DNA from: Adineta ricciae
Lineage: Eukaryota > Rotifera > Eurotatoria > Adinetida > Adinetidae
Direction of reading: 5' to 3'
DNA length: 64,000 nt
NCBI GenBank assembly: GCA_905250025.1
Contig: CAJNOJ010000074.1
Coordinates: forward strand, 1-64,000
Under the pieces are notes generated by a model. It worked only from the letters and a program-made list of their open reading frames with translations, had not been told where the DNA came from and searched no databases. This document shows positions 11,516 through 24,600 of the stretch, piece after piece (within the stretch, counting starts at the first letter, position 1; the number at the start of each line of letters is the position of its first letter). The position numbers and the translations under genes were made by a program.

Positions 11516-13720
11516 GAAAATATGCATTATGATCTTTCAAGCCAACAGATATAAGTAATATCAGTTGTTCCAATCTCAAGTGAGGTAAGATGATGCTATT
11601 GAACGATTTCATTCGACTGAATTACTACCAGATGATTTCTCCACATTATTCGACTGCGGAGTAGTATTCCAAATACAAAAGATTTTTTACCAATGGAAAA
11701 GCTTTAGCTATTCTAAGAAAAAAGAACATATTCAAATGACGTCCATTCAGCTACATATAGCGCAATAACGTAAATGAACACGGTATTTGTAAGTATATTG
11801 TCAATAAAGCAAAGCTTTCCAAAGTCAAAGGGTAACGTATATACACCATATGTGATTGAGAAACTACGCGTAATAACACCTGATATTTCGTGATATCCAA
11901 TATTCATGAAATTTCATGTATAAGATGTATTGGATTCATCCCATGTTGTATGTTTTTAACCCCCTGAGAACGGACGACGTATGTATTCGTCTGGGTTGAA
12001 ATAACTCATAATTTATTTGCGTATACTATTTACGATATTTTAATGATCTATGTCGCTATATATATCGTTAATGTATTATACTATCATTCGTATAGTGACC
12101 TCTTTCATCGTTTTTCTTTTTGTAGTTATATTCATCACTTCTAATTTTTCATTATGTCACAGTCCACTGCTATCATTTATCATCTATTTTTTATTTATCT
12201 TCGCACACATTGTCTCTTGCATCCACCAGAGTGTGTAAAGTCTTGTTTGCTCTATTAAAAATAATCCTGTTCCCAAAGGGTTCATGCTACCAGTGAAATC
12301 AAATCGTCGAAAATAATTTTAGTAAGAGGGACTATGAATGCGCATCAATTAAGGAATAAAATAGATTTTCAGGCAAATCACATAGGCAGTCTGTGTTTCA
12401 GCAAAGGAAAACCAATGCTGAAGTACTAGAACAATGTAGTTCCATTCGTTTCATAATTTATTGCAGAAAGCATAGAGTAAAATATTATGAAACCGATATA
12501 ACATAGCACGCTTTACATAAAATACTATCCTTCACAGCCAAATAATACATCAAGTACTATTTTTGCCCTTCGTTGTAACTGCTCGCATTTGTTTATCACA
12601 GTTATTATATTGTAAAAAACTAATCGGAAGTTAGCTAATAGCAGGACTATGGATGTTTTAAAGTAGGATACTACAGCGTTCTTGTAAATTTCATAATTAT
12701 CGTTAAAACCGTCTGTTTAGGGATATTGAAAAGCGGTTTAACTTTTCCAATAAGCTAAACGTCTTGTTTTCTAAGAGAATCGATCAAATTTGGTGTTTCG
12801 AAGGTTTTCCACGTTTTCTTATTTATTAAAATACCATGGAGTATTTAATTCATCGAAATGAATTGACAAAAAATTGTTAGAGCACCTCGATGAGGGAGCT
12901 GTCATTCTATTTATATGAAAGATAATGAATGTTCTAACTCACCCTTCAACACAAAAACCAGATATGTAGCTTATGGATAGCAATTTAACTTAACTTTAAA
13001 TGTTCTAGTTAACGTCACCTCTGCAGTAAACCGTAGCTCAATTTTATAGTTTTTGGCTTTAAAAAGAAATCAAAGATCATGTGACTGCTTTTTCAGGTTG
13101 AGAAACGATCATTTTTGCTTCTATTTTATCTATCATCGAATAAGATTTGAAAAAATGAAACAAACACACTAAGGAATGCTGCATAAAGCTCTATCAGCAA
13201 ACTATATCGTCGAACTTATTACAATCATCTGTTTTTTTTAACTAAAAAAACGTCAAATGTTGGAAAAACAATCAGTGAGAACTGACTGGGTAACATTTAG
13301 TGTTCTCGAAGACAAAACATACATAATTAAAATGAATCTCTAATCTAAGCTGTAGAATTTTTTATATTTCATTACAATTTTTAGTTAAAAAGAACTACTT
13401 TAGAGATATTAATTCCTTTTGATGAAAATAGAATCGGTTTCCAAAGGGGCCAAAATCATAAAAGATGTCCTGTTTTCAATTTTTTAATTTACCATTGTAT
13501 CTGTCAAAACAGAATTCACTGGGCATACGTATTCTACTGCCATCTACCTGTGCACGCCAACAATTCATAACTATTGAAATGGTTACACGTCATTTGTTTT
13601 CGTCAAAAACATGTATATCTACATCATCACCATGAATTACTACTCATAACGAACAAAACCAAATATTTTTCATCGCTTCCAGTGTCTACGGTACAGTCTG
13701 CTGCACGATTGAAATACAAC
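11516..13720. other. gene-poor AT-rich region
   Basis: No supported coding region. Around 11953-11992 a short palindrome with GACGA...TCGTC arms follows CCCCCTGAG; it resembles the end of a DNA transposon, but no partner end was found. The last few hundred bases are probably the 5' flank of the F-box/LRR gene. Confidence 0.4.
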
Positions 13721-16700
13721 ATGCACACATTTTCAACATTACCCGTCGAACTAGTTTATCGAATTATGGATCATCAAAATGGCCGGACGCTATTTTGTTC
13801 AATGCAAAATATCTGTCGACGGCTCAATCAGATCCTGAGTACTTACCAGCGATATCAAGTAAGTTTACTTGGTATCCCAACATTCTTGTAGACTGTGCTA
13901 TACAAAAGCTTAATGGTATTTGATGTTGTAGATTCCCTCATAGCAGAGCCCAAACTTATTTCATAATTCACAAACGATTTCCTAGGATGAGACAACCACA
14001 GCCAGAAGTCATATGAAATCAAGCATTCCATCACTCTTTCCCTTTTGTTTTATGTACGTTGAGGATGCATTCTTCCGATACGCGACCATGAACGAGCAAA
14101 ACGCTTACTTATGCGTTACCGTTTCTGCGTTGTACTACTCGATAAAAAAATTGCATCACTTACAACTTTTGACGGAACTCATCTACTGAAGCAAACAACA
14201 CTGTACAGATGCTTCACCTATGCCAATATTCATTCTCAACATGGGTACATCAAGTCCAGCTTCTACATTTCAGAAGAGAAGGACTTGGACTTCACTACGG
14301 CGCGTCTTCAAACGAGAAATCTCAGTACCACCAACAAATATTGAAACTTATCTCCTACTCTTTCCGATTCCATCCTACCACAGTTTTCTCCAGTCTCAAT
14401 TCTCGACACAGCACTTCTTTCCGCAACAACAACTAGCATCATCATCCACTCCAATAATTCACATATACACCCAACTCCTCCGTAAAAATCGACCCCAAAC
14501 ATAACTATTTTAAATCCCATACATACCATCAGAAGTGCCATCAAAGGTTTTCTAAACTACTTACGCTTTTCATCATATTTTTCTTCACTTCAGACACTCA
14601 CCACACTTAACCTCAGTGGGAACCGAATCGGTGCTGAAGGAGCACAACACATTGCTTATGCGCTGCGAATGAATACGGTAATATTGATTTCGTTCTATTA
14701 GTGATCAAGCACTCAATCTGTCTCACACCTACAGACACTCACCACACTTAACCTCAGTGGGAACCGAATCGGTGCTGAAGGAGCACAACACATTGCGGAT
14801 GCGTTGCGAACGAATACGGTAATATTGATCTCATTTCGTAGAAGATGAAGCACTCAATCTATCTCACACCTACAGACACTCACCACACTTAACCTCCATC
14901 AGAACGGAATCGGTGATGAAGGAGCGCAACACCTTGCGGATACGTTGCGAACGAAAACGGTAATATTGATCTGATCTCATAGAAGATGAAATACTCACTG
15001 TATATCAAATCTACAGAGACTGACCACACTTAACCTCAGTTGGAACGAAATCGGTGATGAAGGAGCGCAACACCTTGCGGATACGTTGCGAACGAATACG
15101 GTAATATTGATCTCATTTCATAGAAGATGAAGCACTGAGTCTGTCTCACACCTACAGACACTCACCACAATAGACCTCAGTGGGAACAGAATCGGTGATG
15201 AAGGAGCACAACACCTTGCGGATGCGTTGCGAACGAATACGGTAATATTGATCTCATTTCATCGAAGATGAAGCACTCAGTCTATATCACTCCCACAGGC
15301 CCTCACAATACTAGACCTCATTGAGAACGAAATCGGTACTGAAGGAGCACAACACATTTCGGATGCGTTGCGAACGAACACCGTAATACTGATCTCCTTT
15401 CATAGAAGATGAAACACTCAGTCTATATCACTCCCACAGACACTCACCACACTTCACCTGGATGAGAACAGAATCGGTACTGAAGGAGCACAACACATTG
15501 CGGATGCGCTGCGAACCAATACGGTAATATTGATTTCATTTTATTAGAGATGAAGCACTCAATCTGTCTCACACCTGCAGACTCTCACCACACTTCACCT
15601 CTGGCGCAACCAAATCGGTGATGGAGGTGCACAACACATTGCGGATGCGTTGCGAACGAATACGGTAATATTGATTTCATTTTATTAGAGATGAAATACT
15701 CAGTGTATATCAAACCTACAGAGACTGACCACACTTAACCTCAGTGGGAACAGTATCGGTGATGGAGGTGCACAACACATTGCGGATGCGCTGCGAACGA
15801 ATACGGTAATATTGATCTCATTTCATAGAAGATGAAGCACTCAGTCTATCTCACACCTACAGACACTCTCCACACTTAACCTCAGTGGGAACAGTATCGG
15901 TGATGGAGGTGCACAACACCTTGCGGATGCGTTGCGAACGAATACGGTAATATTGATTTCGTTCTATTAGTGATCAAGCACTCAATCTGTCTCACACCTG
16001 CAGACACTCACCACACTTCACCTGGATGAGAACAGAATCGGTGCTGAAGGAGCACAACACATTGCGGATGCGTTGCGAACGAATACGGTAATATTGATCT
16101 CATTTCATCGAAGATGAAGCACTCAGTCTATATCACTCCCACAGGCCCTCACAATACTAGACCTCATTGAGAACGAAATCGGTACTGAAGGAGCACAACA
16201 CATTTCGGATGCGTTGCGAACGAACACCGTAATACTGATCTCCTTTCATAGAAGATGAAACACTCAGTCTATATCACTCCCACAGACACTCACCACACTT
16301 CACCTGGATGAGAACAGAATCGGTACTGAAGGAGCACAACACCTTGCGGATGCGCTGCGAACGAATACAGTAATATTTATCTGATTTCATAGAAGATGAA
16401 ATACTCACTGTATATTAAATCTACAGAGACTGACCACACTTAACCTCAGTTGGAACGAAATCGGTGATGAAGGAGCGCAACACCTTGCGGATACGTTGCG
16501 AACGAATACGGTAATATTGATCTCATTTCATAGAAGATGAAGCACTCAGTCTATCTCACACCTACAGACACTCACCACACTTAACCTCAATCAAAACGGA
16601 ATCGGTGATGAAATAGCTGAACACATTGCAGATGCATTGGAAAAGAATATAGTAAGATTAATGCTGTGGTCGAAGAAGTTTGTAATTTCTGTTTGGTCTC

Positions 16701-16726
16701 ATTCTTAGAGCGCCAAGATGATATAG
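13721..16726 (+). CDS. F-box-like plus 15 leucine-rich repeats, one repeat per exon
   Basis: Exon 1 (13721-13858) encodes 46 residues with an F-box-like start (FSTLPVELVYRIMDH to RRLNQILSTYQRYQ). It ends on a phase-0 donor. Fifteen exons of exactly 84 nt follow (14594-14677 first, 16568-16651 last), each one 28-residue ribonuclease-inhibitor-type LRR of the form TLTTLNLSxNxIGxEGAQHI. A final 18-nt exon (16709-16726) gives SAKMI and stop. The predicted product is 471 residues. Such proteins act as interaction scaffolds; the F-box hints at a ubiquitin-ligase adaptor, but this is inference. The link from exon 1 to the first LRR needs a 735-bp intron, several-fold longer than any other in the gene, so it is the weakest part. 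Every LRR exon is phase-symmetric and could be skipped without frameshift. Confidence 0.75.
14594..16708 (+). repeat. tandem array of 15 units, exact 141-bp period
   Basis: Each unit is an 84-bp LRR exon plus a 57-bp intron. Exon starts are 14594, 14735, 14876, 15017, 15158, 15299, 15440, 15581, 15722, 15863, 16004, 16145, 16286, 16427 and 16568, spaced by 141 without exception. The introns (GTAATATTGAT donor, CACACCTACAG-type acceptor) are about as conserved as the exons, which points to recent expansion by unequal exchange. The last unit is the most diverged. Confidence 0.95.
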
Positions 16727-19294
16727 ATCTGGCTTTAAATTCAATCGGGAACAAGTGACCGTGGATCTGATGGCTCTTTGTGTTGATCAGATGTTTTTCG
16801 ATTGAGAACTTAGTAGATATCATTTGTTGTGTGGTCATCGTGACATTGATGAGTAATAAAGGTATAGAAAACGAATGTTGTTGTGAGAAGTGAATGTTAA
16901 TGCTTTTTTCCGTGAGAAATTCATGTGCATCGGTGAAAGTGAATGGTTTAGTTACGAAGGTATAACGGAGTGGTGTTTGGTTGAGGAGACGCCATAGTGC
17001 GGTGCGTTTATGAGTGATCCTCTCGGTTTAGAGTTTGATTCTGAGAGGGTATGATGGACAAGACAGCATTACTGTAGACAGCTCGACTATATTGGAGATG
17101 TAGAAGAATGGGATCGATGATAGTACAGCACGTTTGCAGTTGAGATGTTATTTCTACTAATGCCAATGTGATCAGGGCGTGGTACACTGAATGGCAGTGA
17201 TTCTTCATTATAAGAAAGCTGTTGCATGTTTTATTCCAAAGCCTAAATGTATTGATTGTTTGATGAGGAGATTTTATTTCTTTTTGTGGTTCATTTTTGG
17301 AGAGAGTAGTATTGTTCCGTTATGTATGAGTTCTACGGTGCGTTTGAAAGAAACACTGTTATAAGCTGACTAGAATGACGTAGTGAAGAGAGAATAATTA
17401 AAAAACAGCACACCCAATCGTTCTGTTAGATTAATCATCTCCCACCATCAGCGTAGTCTGAAAACAAGTTATTTTGTCGAATGTGATCAGCACTATTCAC
17501 TCTTGATACTTATCCATGTTAAAATATCAGGGAAGTGTTTTTGCAGTACTTTATCGTGGAAAGAGCTTTGCAATATATTTTCGAGCTCGTTTGTATATCA
17601 TTCTGATAACAGGGCTTTGTGTTTATGGTTTGCTTAAATCGAACATCTCGACACTGTTTGAAACGCTCTGAAGTTTGAAGTTGTATGAAATTTAATGATA
17701 GGGGCCTATTGTACCCTTGCTCTGAGATCTGTCTTTTGAATGATGACAAAGCTGAGACCGCTCAGCTGTGCATAATTCAACATCATAGTCTGTGCGCTGA
17801 GATATGACATATATATTCGTAGTGTTCTTTAACATTACACCGTAAGAGAACGTACATTTCATTTGGTTTAGATACTTGTCTTTGAGTTCTCTGCACGTAT
17901 CGGTGATTGAAAACTCGCACGAGATGATGATCATTGAACAGAAGTGGATTTTGACTATCTGGAGCCGCCGCAGACTGAATTTATACATGTAGTATTACTA
18001 CGTTTAGAGGTGGATCTGAAATGGTATGTATATAGCCCGCCTGTTTGCAAAGAGTTAATAGCACTTGGCCAGAATACACTCATATAAATCGAGTGGACTG
18101 AAAGTATGCCAATGATCATCATCTATATACAGATATTCTTGCTTTTAATCGCGGTATTTGAGCACATTTAGTCTCTGTTTGTTTACAAATGAGTACCAAC
18201 AACGAATACAACCGTGTAGTAATAGCCTGTATGTGTTGTAGATAAACAATAGAATTTGCAACAACCAGCAATATTATTCACGAAGTCTAATATAATGCTA
18301 TCGACAGGATTTGTATATACGAATATATAAAGCAGTCGAAGATGAGTGTGCTCGTAGTCAAAGAAGGAAAATATATTTATTTTGTTTTCAGTAAATAAAA
18401 TCGCGCCGTGCAATATTGAAACTTTTTAGCTGAGTATACAGTCACTTTTATTACCACTAAAAATAGAGAGAAGAAATTGTAATTGTTAAAATCAGGCAAA
18501 CATGCTTGGATTAATTAATGTTCTTTACTTCTCAGTAATTGCAGGAACCTATCCTAACACATGAAAAATATCCTCCCACATTTGTTCTGATTAGAGAGCT
18601 CATGCTCAAAAGTATCATCTTCTGATGGTAAATGTTGTTGAGTTTTCAGTTTAGATCTAATATTTCCAACAATAGCCATGGCCAAGTTCAAGATAACAAA
18701 TGCGTTCTCAATGAGACTTATTTCAGTATACAGATGTAATTTATAAGTAATGCCTGCCCATTGAACTCGCTGGTATGATACTAAAGTGTTAGAAATATAT
18801 CGTTCAGCATACTTCAAACACCACAGAGACTTGTCTCTTTGTAAGAAAAAAGTCGTTTTGGCCTAGTCGATTATCATGACCTATCCATAATATCCTATGT
18901 TTTTCTATTTCTATTCCAATTCAATGAACATGTTTAACTTTATACCATGTTTAAAACCAATGACATCCTACTGTACGTCACATGATGTTCTGTTCTGCAG
19001 CGCAGAAAAGCAACAGGTTCACGCATACTTATAATAGATCGGAAAGATCTCATTTCAAATAGACCATATATCGAATAAGATTCGAAAAACAAGGCGCACA
19101 AGAAGAAGCTAATGTAAAGTTTGAGGTTCCCAGTCTTAATTACGCTTTAAAGGATGGTTGCTCAGAGCGAGTAAACTCCAGCGGATGCGATGGGAATACG
19201 CCGAAAGTCCAAGATTCTTAGCATTTCTGGCATCCGACAAAATCCGATCTTTTTCCTAGCGGATTTCTGCAGATTCTGGAAGCTCGATTACTCG
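16727..19294. other. gene-poor region downstream of the LRR gene
   Basis: Only short ORFs without motifs or splice support. An 87-codon minus ORF (18554-18817) has no recognisable features. It likely includes the LRR gene 3' UTR near its start. Confidence 0.4.
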
Positions 19295-20258
19295 TTGTTT
19301 ATTTTTAATTCGTTTCTAATTCTCTTTTCTGCAACAAAAAGAGTTATAGCATATAAGATACGGTCGTTAAAATGCTAAAAGTTTGTTTGCATAATCCAAT
19401 CAGATTGCAGCATTTTATAAATCAATGAAAACCTAACCGTACTTATTAGAAAACGATTGATGGAAGGTAATTGGAGTCGAGGATTTCGAATCTGATGTTA
19501 GTTTCTTAAAATTCTAATTAGCTAATTAGCCAACTGACTAATTAAATAAGGAGAACAATTTTTTGTCGAGTAAGGGTTGACCGAAGGACATCAAGGTCGA
19601 AGAACTCAAATATGACTGTAACGGGATATGTTGCTATATTCTGACCTGTATGCGACCTTGACTCGTCGACACTAGCATGACCGCTGCACTTGGCTGATAT
19701 CCATTGTTCTCTGTTGCCTATATAAGCGTGTATCTCATAGCTAAACAGGAGCTTGTTACGTGAAGAAGCCAAATAAAGTGTGCCATCATATCACGGGCAC
19801 TTGTCTTCTCAAGTTCGTTATAATGACGTTAGTTTTTTCTTAGTCACGAACCTTCGGCTTCTTTCGTTTTTTTTCAGAAGAAATATTTTTCTCTATCGTC
19901 CTAAAATCTTTTGTAGAAGGTATTGGTTTCAACGCTACTGCTGGATGTGATGTGGACCAATAGAGTAGTTTAGGAGTTTACAGAAGAAGATTTAATATAC
20001 CATACATCATGATATTTCTAGTCCAAGAAATCATAAAAAGTGATATAAGCTTAATACCATTTGTGTCTTCTAAACATAGGATGCATTGTGATGCGTGTTC
20101 TTTTCACAGCAAATAATAAAATAAAACTTTTATCTATTTTCTTTTCAGGATCAAATAGATGGAAGATCAGCACTTTCGAAGCCACAATGAAATGAAGTAC
20201 AGTTATTCAGTTTAAAAGTTAGTCAAATGTGAAAGGCATAACAGAGGTAGGATGGCAA

Positions 20259-20306
20259 GGGCTAGTCGTGAGTGACCGACAGGAGAGAGGTCGACGAACG
20301 ACTAGA
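20259..20306 (+). repeat. imperfect inverted-repeat (hairpin) segment
   Basis: CTAGTCGTGAGTGACCGAC pairs imperfectly with the downstream GTCGACGAACGACTAG, leaving a short AGGAGAGAG-type loop. Related segments occur at 11079-11126 and 20758-20805. Confidence 0.6.
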
Positions 20307-20757
20307 CGTTTGTTTCAAAAACTACTTGAGAGATGAGATTTGTAAGAGTCTCAGTTTATGTCAATGATTTTTTAACGAATATTACTGATGTTTTTCGAGT
20401 TTCGAGAATAAGTCCTGCAGATTATCAGCTCTTTAAATTGAAAAGAGTAATAGAAAATGTCCTGTAAATCGCACAGTTATGTCGAACTTTGACAGCTTCG
20501 GTACCAGACCGACTCAGTGTAAATGAGAGTTGAAAGACGCAGATAGCTTAAATGATCTTTAAAAAAATTTAACTAATACTCTTTTTGAGAACGAGACCAC
20601 TCAATTATCGAGTTCCGCAAGTGGAAAGAAGAGTAGAATCTGTGACAAAAATCACGCTATTATGTAAAGTTTCAATATCTCGGATGAGAAACCGATCAGT
20701 TATGAGCGGGCCAACTGTTCGGCGTGAAAATGGGAAACTAATCGTATATGTGCCAAC

Positions 20758-20805
20758 GGCTAGCCGTGAGTGGCCAACCGGAGAGAGGTTGACAAACGAC
20801 TAGCC
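20758..20805 (+). repeat. imperfect inverted-repeat (hairpin) segment, third copy
   Basis: GGCTAGCCGTGAGTGGCCAA pairs imperfectly with TTGACAAACGACTAGCC. It closely follows the sequence of the copies at 11079 and 20259. Confidence 0.6.
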
Positions 20806-21241
20806 ATTGGGGGATGGCGTTTTCAGTCAACACAGTTAGTTCTCGAGAATTACTCACTGACAAACAGTTAATCGGTTCGGTTCTTGAAAAAGAACAATCT
20901 TTGTCTTCTATTCGCTCTAGTGTATGACATAATGCCATGGTTCAGTTGAGGACTATAGTAGCAATCGCAGTGTCTTAGTTGTCTTTCAAAGTGTTTGAAT
21001 GTGGTCAGCACTGGGACAATTCTTTCAGAAAAGGGTCAGCGAATCCAAAGGATGAGCGCTACTTGTTTTCTTTATTTCTTCATCAATCAAATAAAAATGA
21101 AAATGAATCGATCTGTTCATTTACAAAATATTTCAAGTTAGGATAGTTGATAAGTGAATGAAAATCACCAAATCTTACTCGTTTATTCATGCTGAGATCT
21201 TCAATGGAATTCCTTTTTGAATTGGAGAATTTCATCGGCGT

Positions 21242-21580
21242 ATGTCTCACATTTCTTTTGATTTCATCAAAGGAATTTTACCATTCATAACTGTATTAGT
21301 GATTGCTTCTTATAAGTATTACTTCCATAGATGGCAGTTGTTGATGTCTCATTATAAAGAGTGTCATCTATTATTTAGAATTCACCCGAATTGTGCATTC
21401 GAAATTATGTTTTCTATCGAAGCCTTAGAAGTTTTTATCCAATATCAACGATATACTAGTCCTATGATTAAGAATTTCACCGTTGCTATGGTTATCTACT
21501 CTTACAAAAATGACTACAACAAAGAACTGAACTTTGAAGAGGAGAAAAAGAACGAAGAAAAAAGATATGCAGATGACTAA
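21242..21580 (+). CDS. possible small gene or remnant, unidentified
   Basis: A 112-codon ORF starting MSHISFDFIKGILPF, with one hydrophobic stretch (ILPFITVLVIASY) and a highly charged end (EEEKKNEEKRYADD). It lies just upstream of the CEP97-like gene on the same strand. There is no family resemblance I can name, and it could be a remnant within repeat-rich DNA. Confidence 0.25.
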   Translation: MSHISFDFIKGILPFITVLVIASYKYYFHRWQLLMSHYKECHLLFRIHPNCAFEIMFSIEALEVFIQYQRYTSPMIKNFTVAMVIYSYKNDYNKELNFEEEKKNEEKRYADD

Positions 21581-21697
21581 AGAGAAAATAAATCAATTAC
21601 TCAATCGTTGCCAAACAGATTCTTATACTCCCACGCTGCTTGCATCAATCGTCATGTAGAATATTCTCGTGATTTTTTCAGTTTCAAACTATTTCAA

Positions 21698-24600
21698 ATG
21701 CAAATCGCTCAGCATCATCCAGTGCCAACACGGCAAGAACAACCAACAGCTATCCATTGGCCAACTGAACCTATGTCTCCCAGATCAACAACTATGTCAA
21801 ATCGAATCTATCAACCTTTGAATTTTTCCATTGATGATCGCTTATCTGATCAACATTTGACGCGTCTTGATCTGTCATCCAAAAATTTACGAAAAATTGA
21901 CAAACTTCCAAACAATATTAATTTCAACGTTGTCCTACTGGACCATAACGATATAACGAAAGTCGAACATTTAGATGTTCTCACACATCTGATCCAAGTA
22001 AAGATATTTTATTCAGCAGTCTACTAGGAACATTCATGTGATTTTAGTTATCAATATCTCATAATCGACTGATTGATATACGTTTAATTGGCCGTCTACG
22101 AACTCTGCAGAAATTGAATTTGTCGAATAATTCTATTGATTCGATCGACGGTAAGTCAACATTCCATGTCTACCATTCAGTAAAATGGCATTATTTCTGT
22201 GTTTAGCGCTGAAATCCCTGCCAAATCTTGTTATGCTTAATATCGCTAGTAATAATATACACAGCATAGGTGTATTAAATACTTGTCATTCATTACAATC
22301 ACTGGATGCGAGTGATAATTCGATTCATCTCATCGAAGACCTGTCGCATCTGACTACACTCAAAGTAAGATCTCGCATTTCGAACCAACTAATTGAAATT
22401 GCTTATAATAAAATGGTTGCGTTCTAGTACTTAAATTTACATCAAAACTTTATTGACACACTGGTGTCTGTCCCTCGACATTGGCCAAAATCCATTCATA
22501 CACTTGTTATTTCTGACAATGAACTCAAAGATCTAAGCGAAGTAATAACAGACCATCATATGTTCACTGTTGACGCTCAATGTTTCTATCATTCCCTAGA
22601 TGTCTTATCTATCGCAATTCATCGATCTGAATGTATTGTATATACATGACAATCCATGTTTATTTGTCACCAATGATCGATACGGCTCTCATCAACCATT
22701 TGATTATCGTCCGTTTATTCTCAATTGGTGTTTAGGGGTTCAAAATCTTGATGGAACGTTTATTACTAGAAAAGAAAGGTTGACCTTTAACTGACCTAGA
22801 GTACTAGGGATCTATCTAATGAACCGTTTATTTAGTTTGAAAGCAGAATGGTTATTGAGTCAAGGAAAAGGACGGTCATTTCGACCCGGAGATCATTTGG
22901 AACTAGTTCAATATTTAATCAAAGTTTGTGGAACTGATGCCGATGAAGTAAATTTTCTTCATACTGAAATTCCTAAATGATTTATTGATGTATGCTTTTG
23001 CAGAGAGATGATCTACACCTGTCAAGGATCATGATTCAACAGGATTTATATCGGCATAATAACGATATCGATGAAATTTCTACGAAAACATCGGATACTC
23101 TGAAGGATGCAAATGAAACATTAGCAAAAGGTGAGACGCTCTTTTCGATTTATTGAAACGAATGTCACCGGAGAATATCTTCAGATCAACAATCTAAGCT
23201 ACAACAAAGTCTGCTTATATCGGAATCTGAGTTTCGAAAAGTAAATCCATTATCATCAGTTTCAACGATCAATGAACCTATTCAACAAAACGGTCAACGA
23301 AAAATATCAGCTTCCGATGCTTCTAATTCTGATCAACAAATGCGAACGCCGAGTCCAAAATACGTTCGCTCGATTAGCCATCACGATGAGCACAACAGCT
23401 CCCGTTACAGTGATTACGACAATCGACCAATAAAACCACTCGATCAAAATATGTTTCAGTCGAAATTGAATCAATATCCTATTGACAATCATTCAGGTGA
23501 TGAAACCAGTATATCTCGAACACGAACGGCAACTAATCCACAGCAACCAAAACGAGCGACAGGTCAATTGGCATACAATGCTAATAGATATTCACCAAGA
23601 ACGACAAATCGCGGACCAGTTCTGTCGACAGCAATGCAAGTTCCTATGCGTCCAAGTGCAAATAAAAATCTTTCCACACGTAATTATAGTGGTTCAGAGA
23701 GTTGCTTTTAAATATTAAAAATACTGTATGTCTCAGGTCAACGAGATCGATCTAAACGTCACACTATTGCTTCTGATACATTCAATTTGGCTGACCCACC
23801 ACAGCGACGGCCATCTGCGCTTCGAGCCCAGCATGAACAACAGATCATTTCCAATGACAACAAACATCGTGAGTATCCCGTTGGTTAAATTATGGTAATG
23901 CATTCCATTCTAATGCTTCCAGGCAATATTGACGACGACGACGATGATGAAGATCAAATGCAATTAAAGTCTGCACCAATCAATCGATTATCAGCAACTC
24001 AACATACGACAACAATGCGTACGAATACAACTGAAATAACGAAACTAACAACATCAATCGAGTCAGTTCGATCATCGGTGCTTCAAGCGTAAGTGTCATT
24101 GAAATTTTGTTGCCTTGATAAAAAAAAAACAGGGCATTTTTCATACTCTTCAGATATCTCAATCTTCACGAACGCTTCACGAAAACAACCGAGCTGCAAA
24201 CATCAGCATTGGCAGCACTTTGGAAAACAGTATGCAAGAGCTCTTCTTTTCTAAAAAATCTGTTGACATTCTATGCATATTTTAGTTTGAAACTCAAAAC
24301 GGTACTCACCAACGTGAAACAGAAAAACTTCTCGAAGAAAACCGTGCACTCAGTCGGCGGTTACGTGATTTAGAATCTCGTTTAAATATCAAATCGTGCA
24401 TTCTACATCCTCCACTTCGCGCACATATATCAAAGCGTGATACGAGAAGTTTCTTTCTTCACTGGGTGCCGAATCCCTTAAATGAGCAACGTCCTATTCT
24501 TGGCTATCGAATCTACATTGACGATGTTTTCAAAGGATCCGTCGATTCTGGCAAATTCGAAACAGTTATCGATTGTATTCGTGATGAAGGAGAATATAAA

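Larger units (their letters stand above)
19295..21071 (+). repeat. dispersed repeat, copy B, with internal hairpin duplication
   Basis: Matches copy A at 19325-19510 (shared exact TTTGCATAATCCAATCAGAT plus TGCAGCAT), at the hairpin segment 20259-20306, and at 21014-21071 (shared GATGAGCGCTACTTGTT). It is about twice as long as copy A and contains a second hairpin segment at 20758-20805. No coding capacity is evident. Confidence 0.6.

Noticed and set aside
11953..11992. Short palindrome after CCCCCTGAG, like a transposon terminus
   Set aside because: No matching inverted end or transposase was found within reach, so it is not called as an element.
14111..14504. Overlapping ORFs in three frames between the F-box exon and the first LRR
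   Set aside because: None joins in phase to both neighbours or shows LRR or other motifs. The phase-0 donor at 13859 and acceptor at 14593 explain the interval as an intron.
20585..20803. 72-codon plus-strand ORF
   Set aside because: Its C-terminal end is the hairpin segment of the dispersed repeat, which carries stops in other copies; there is no coding signal otherwise.
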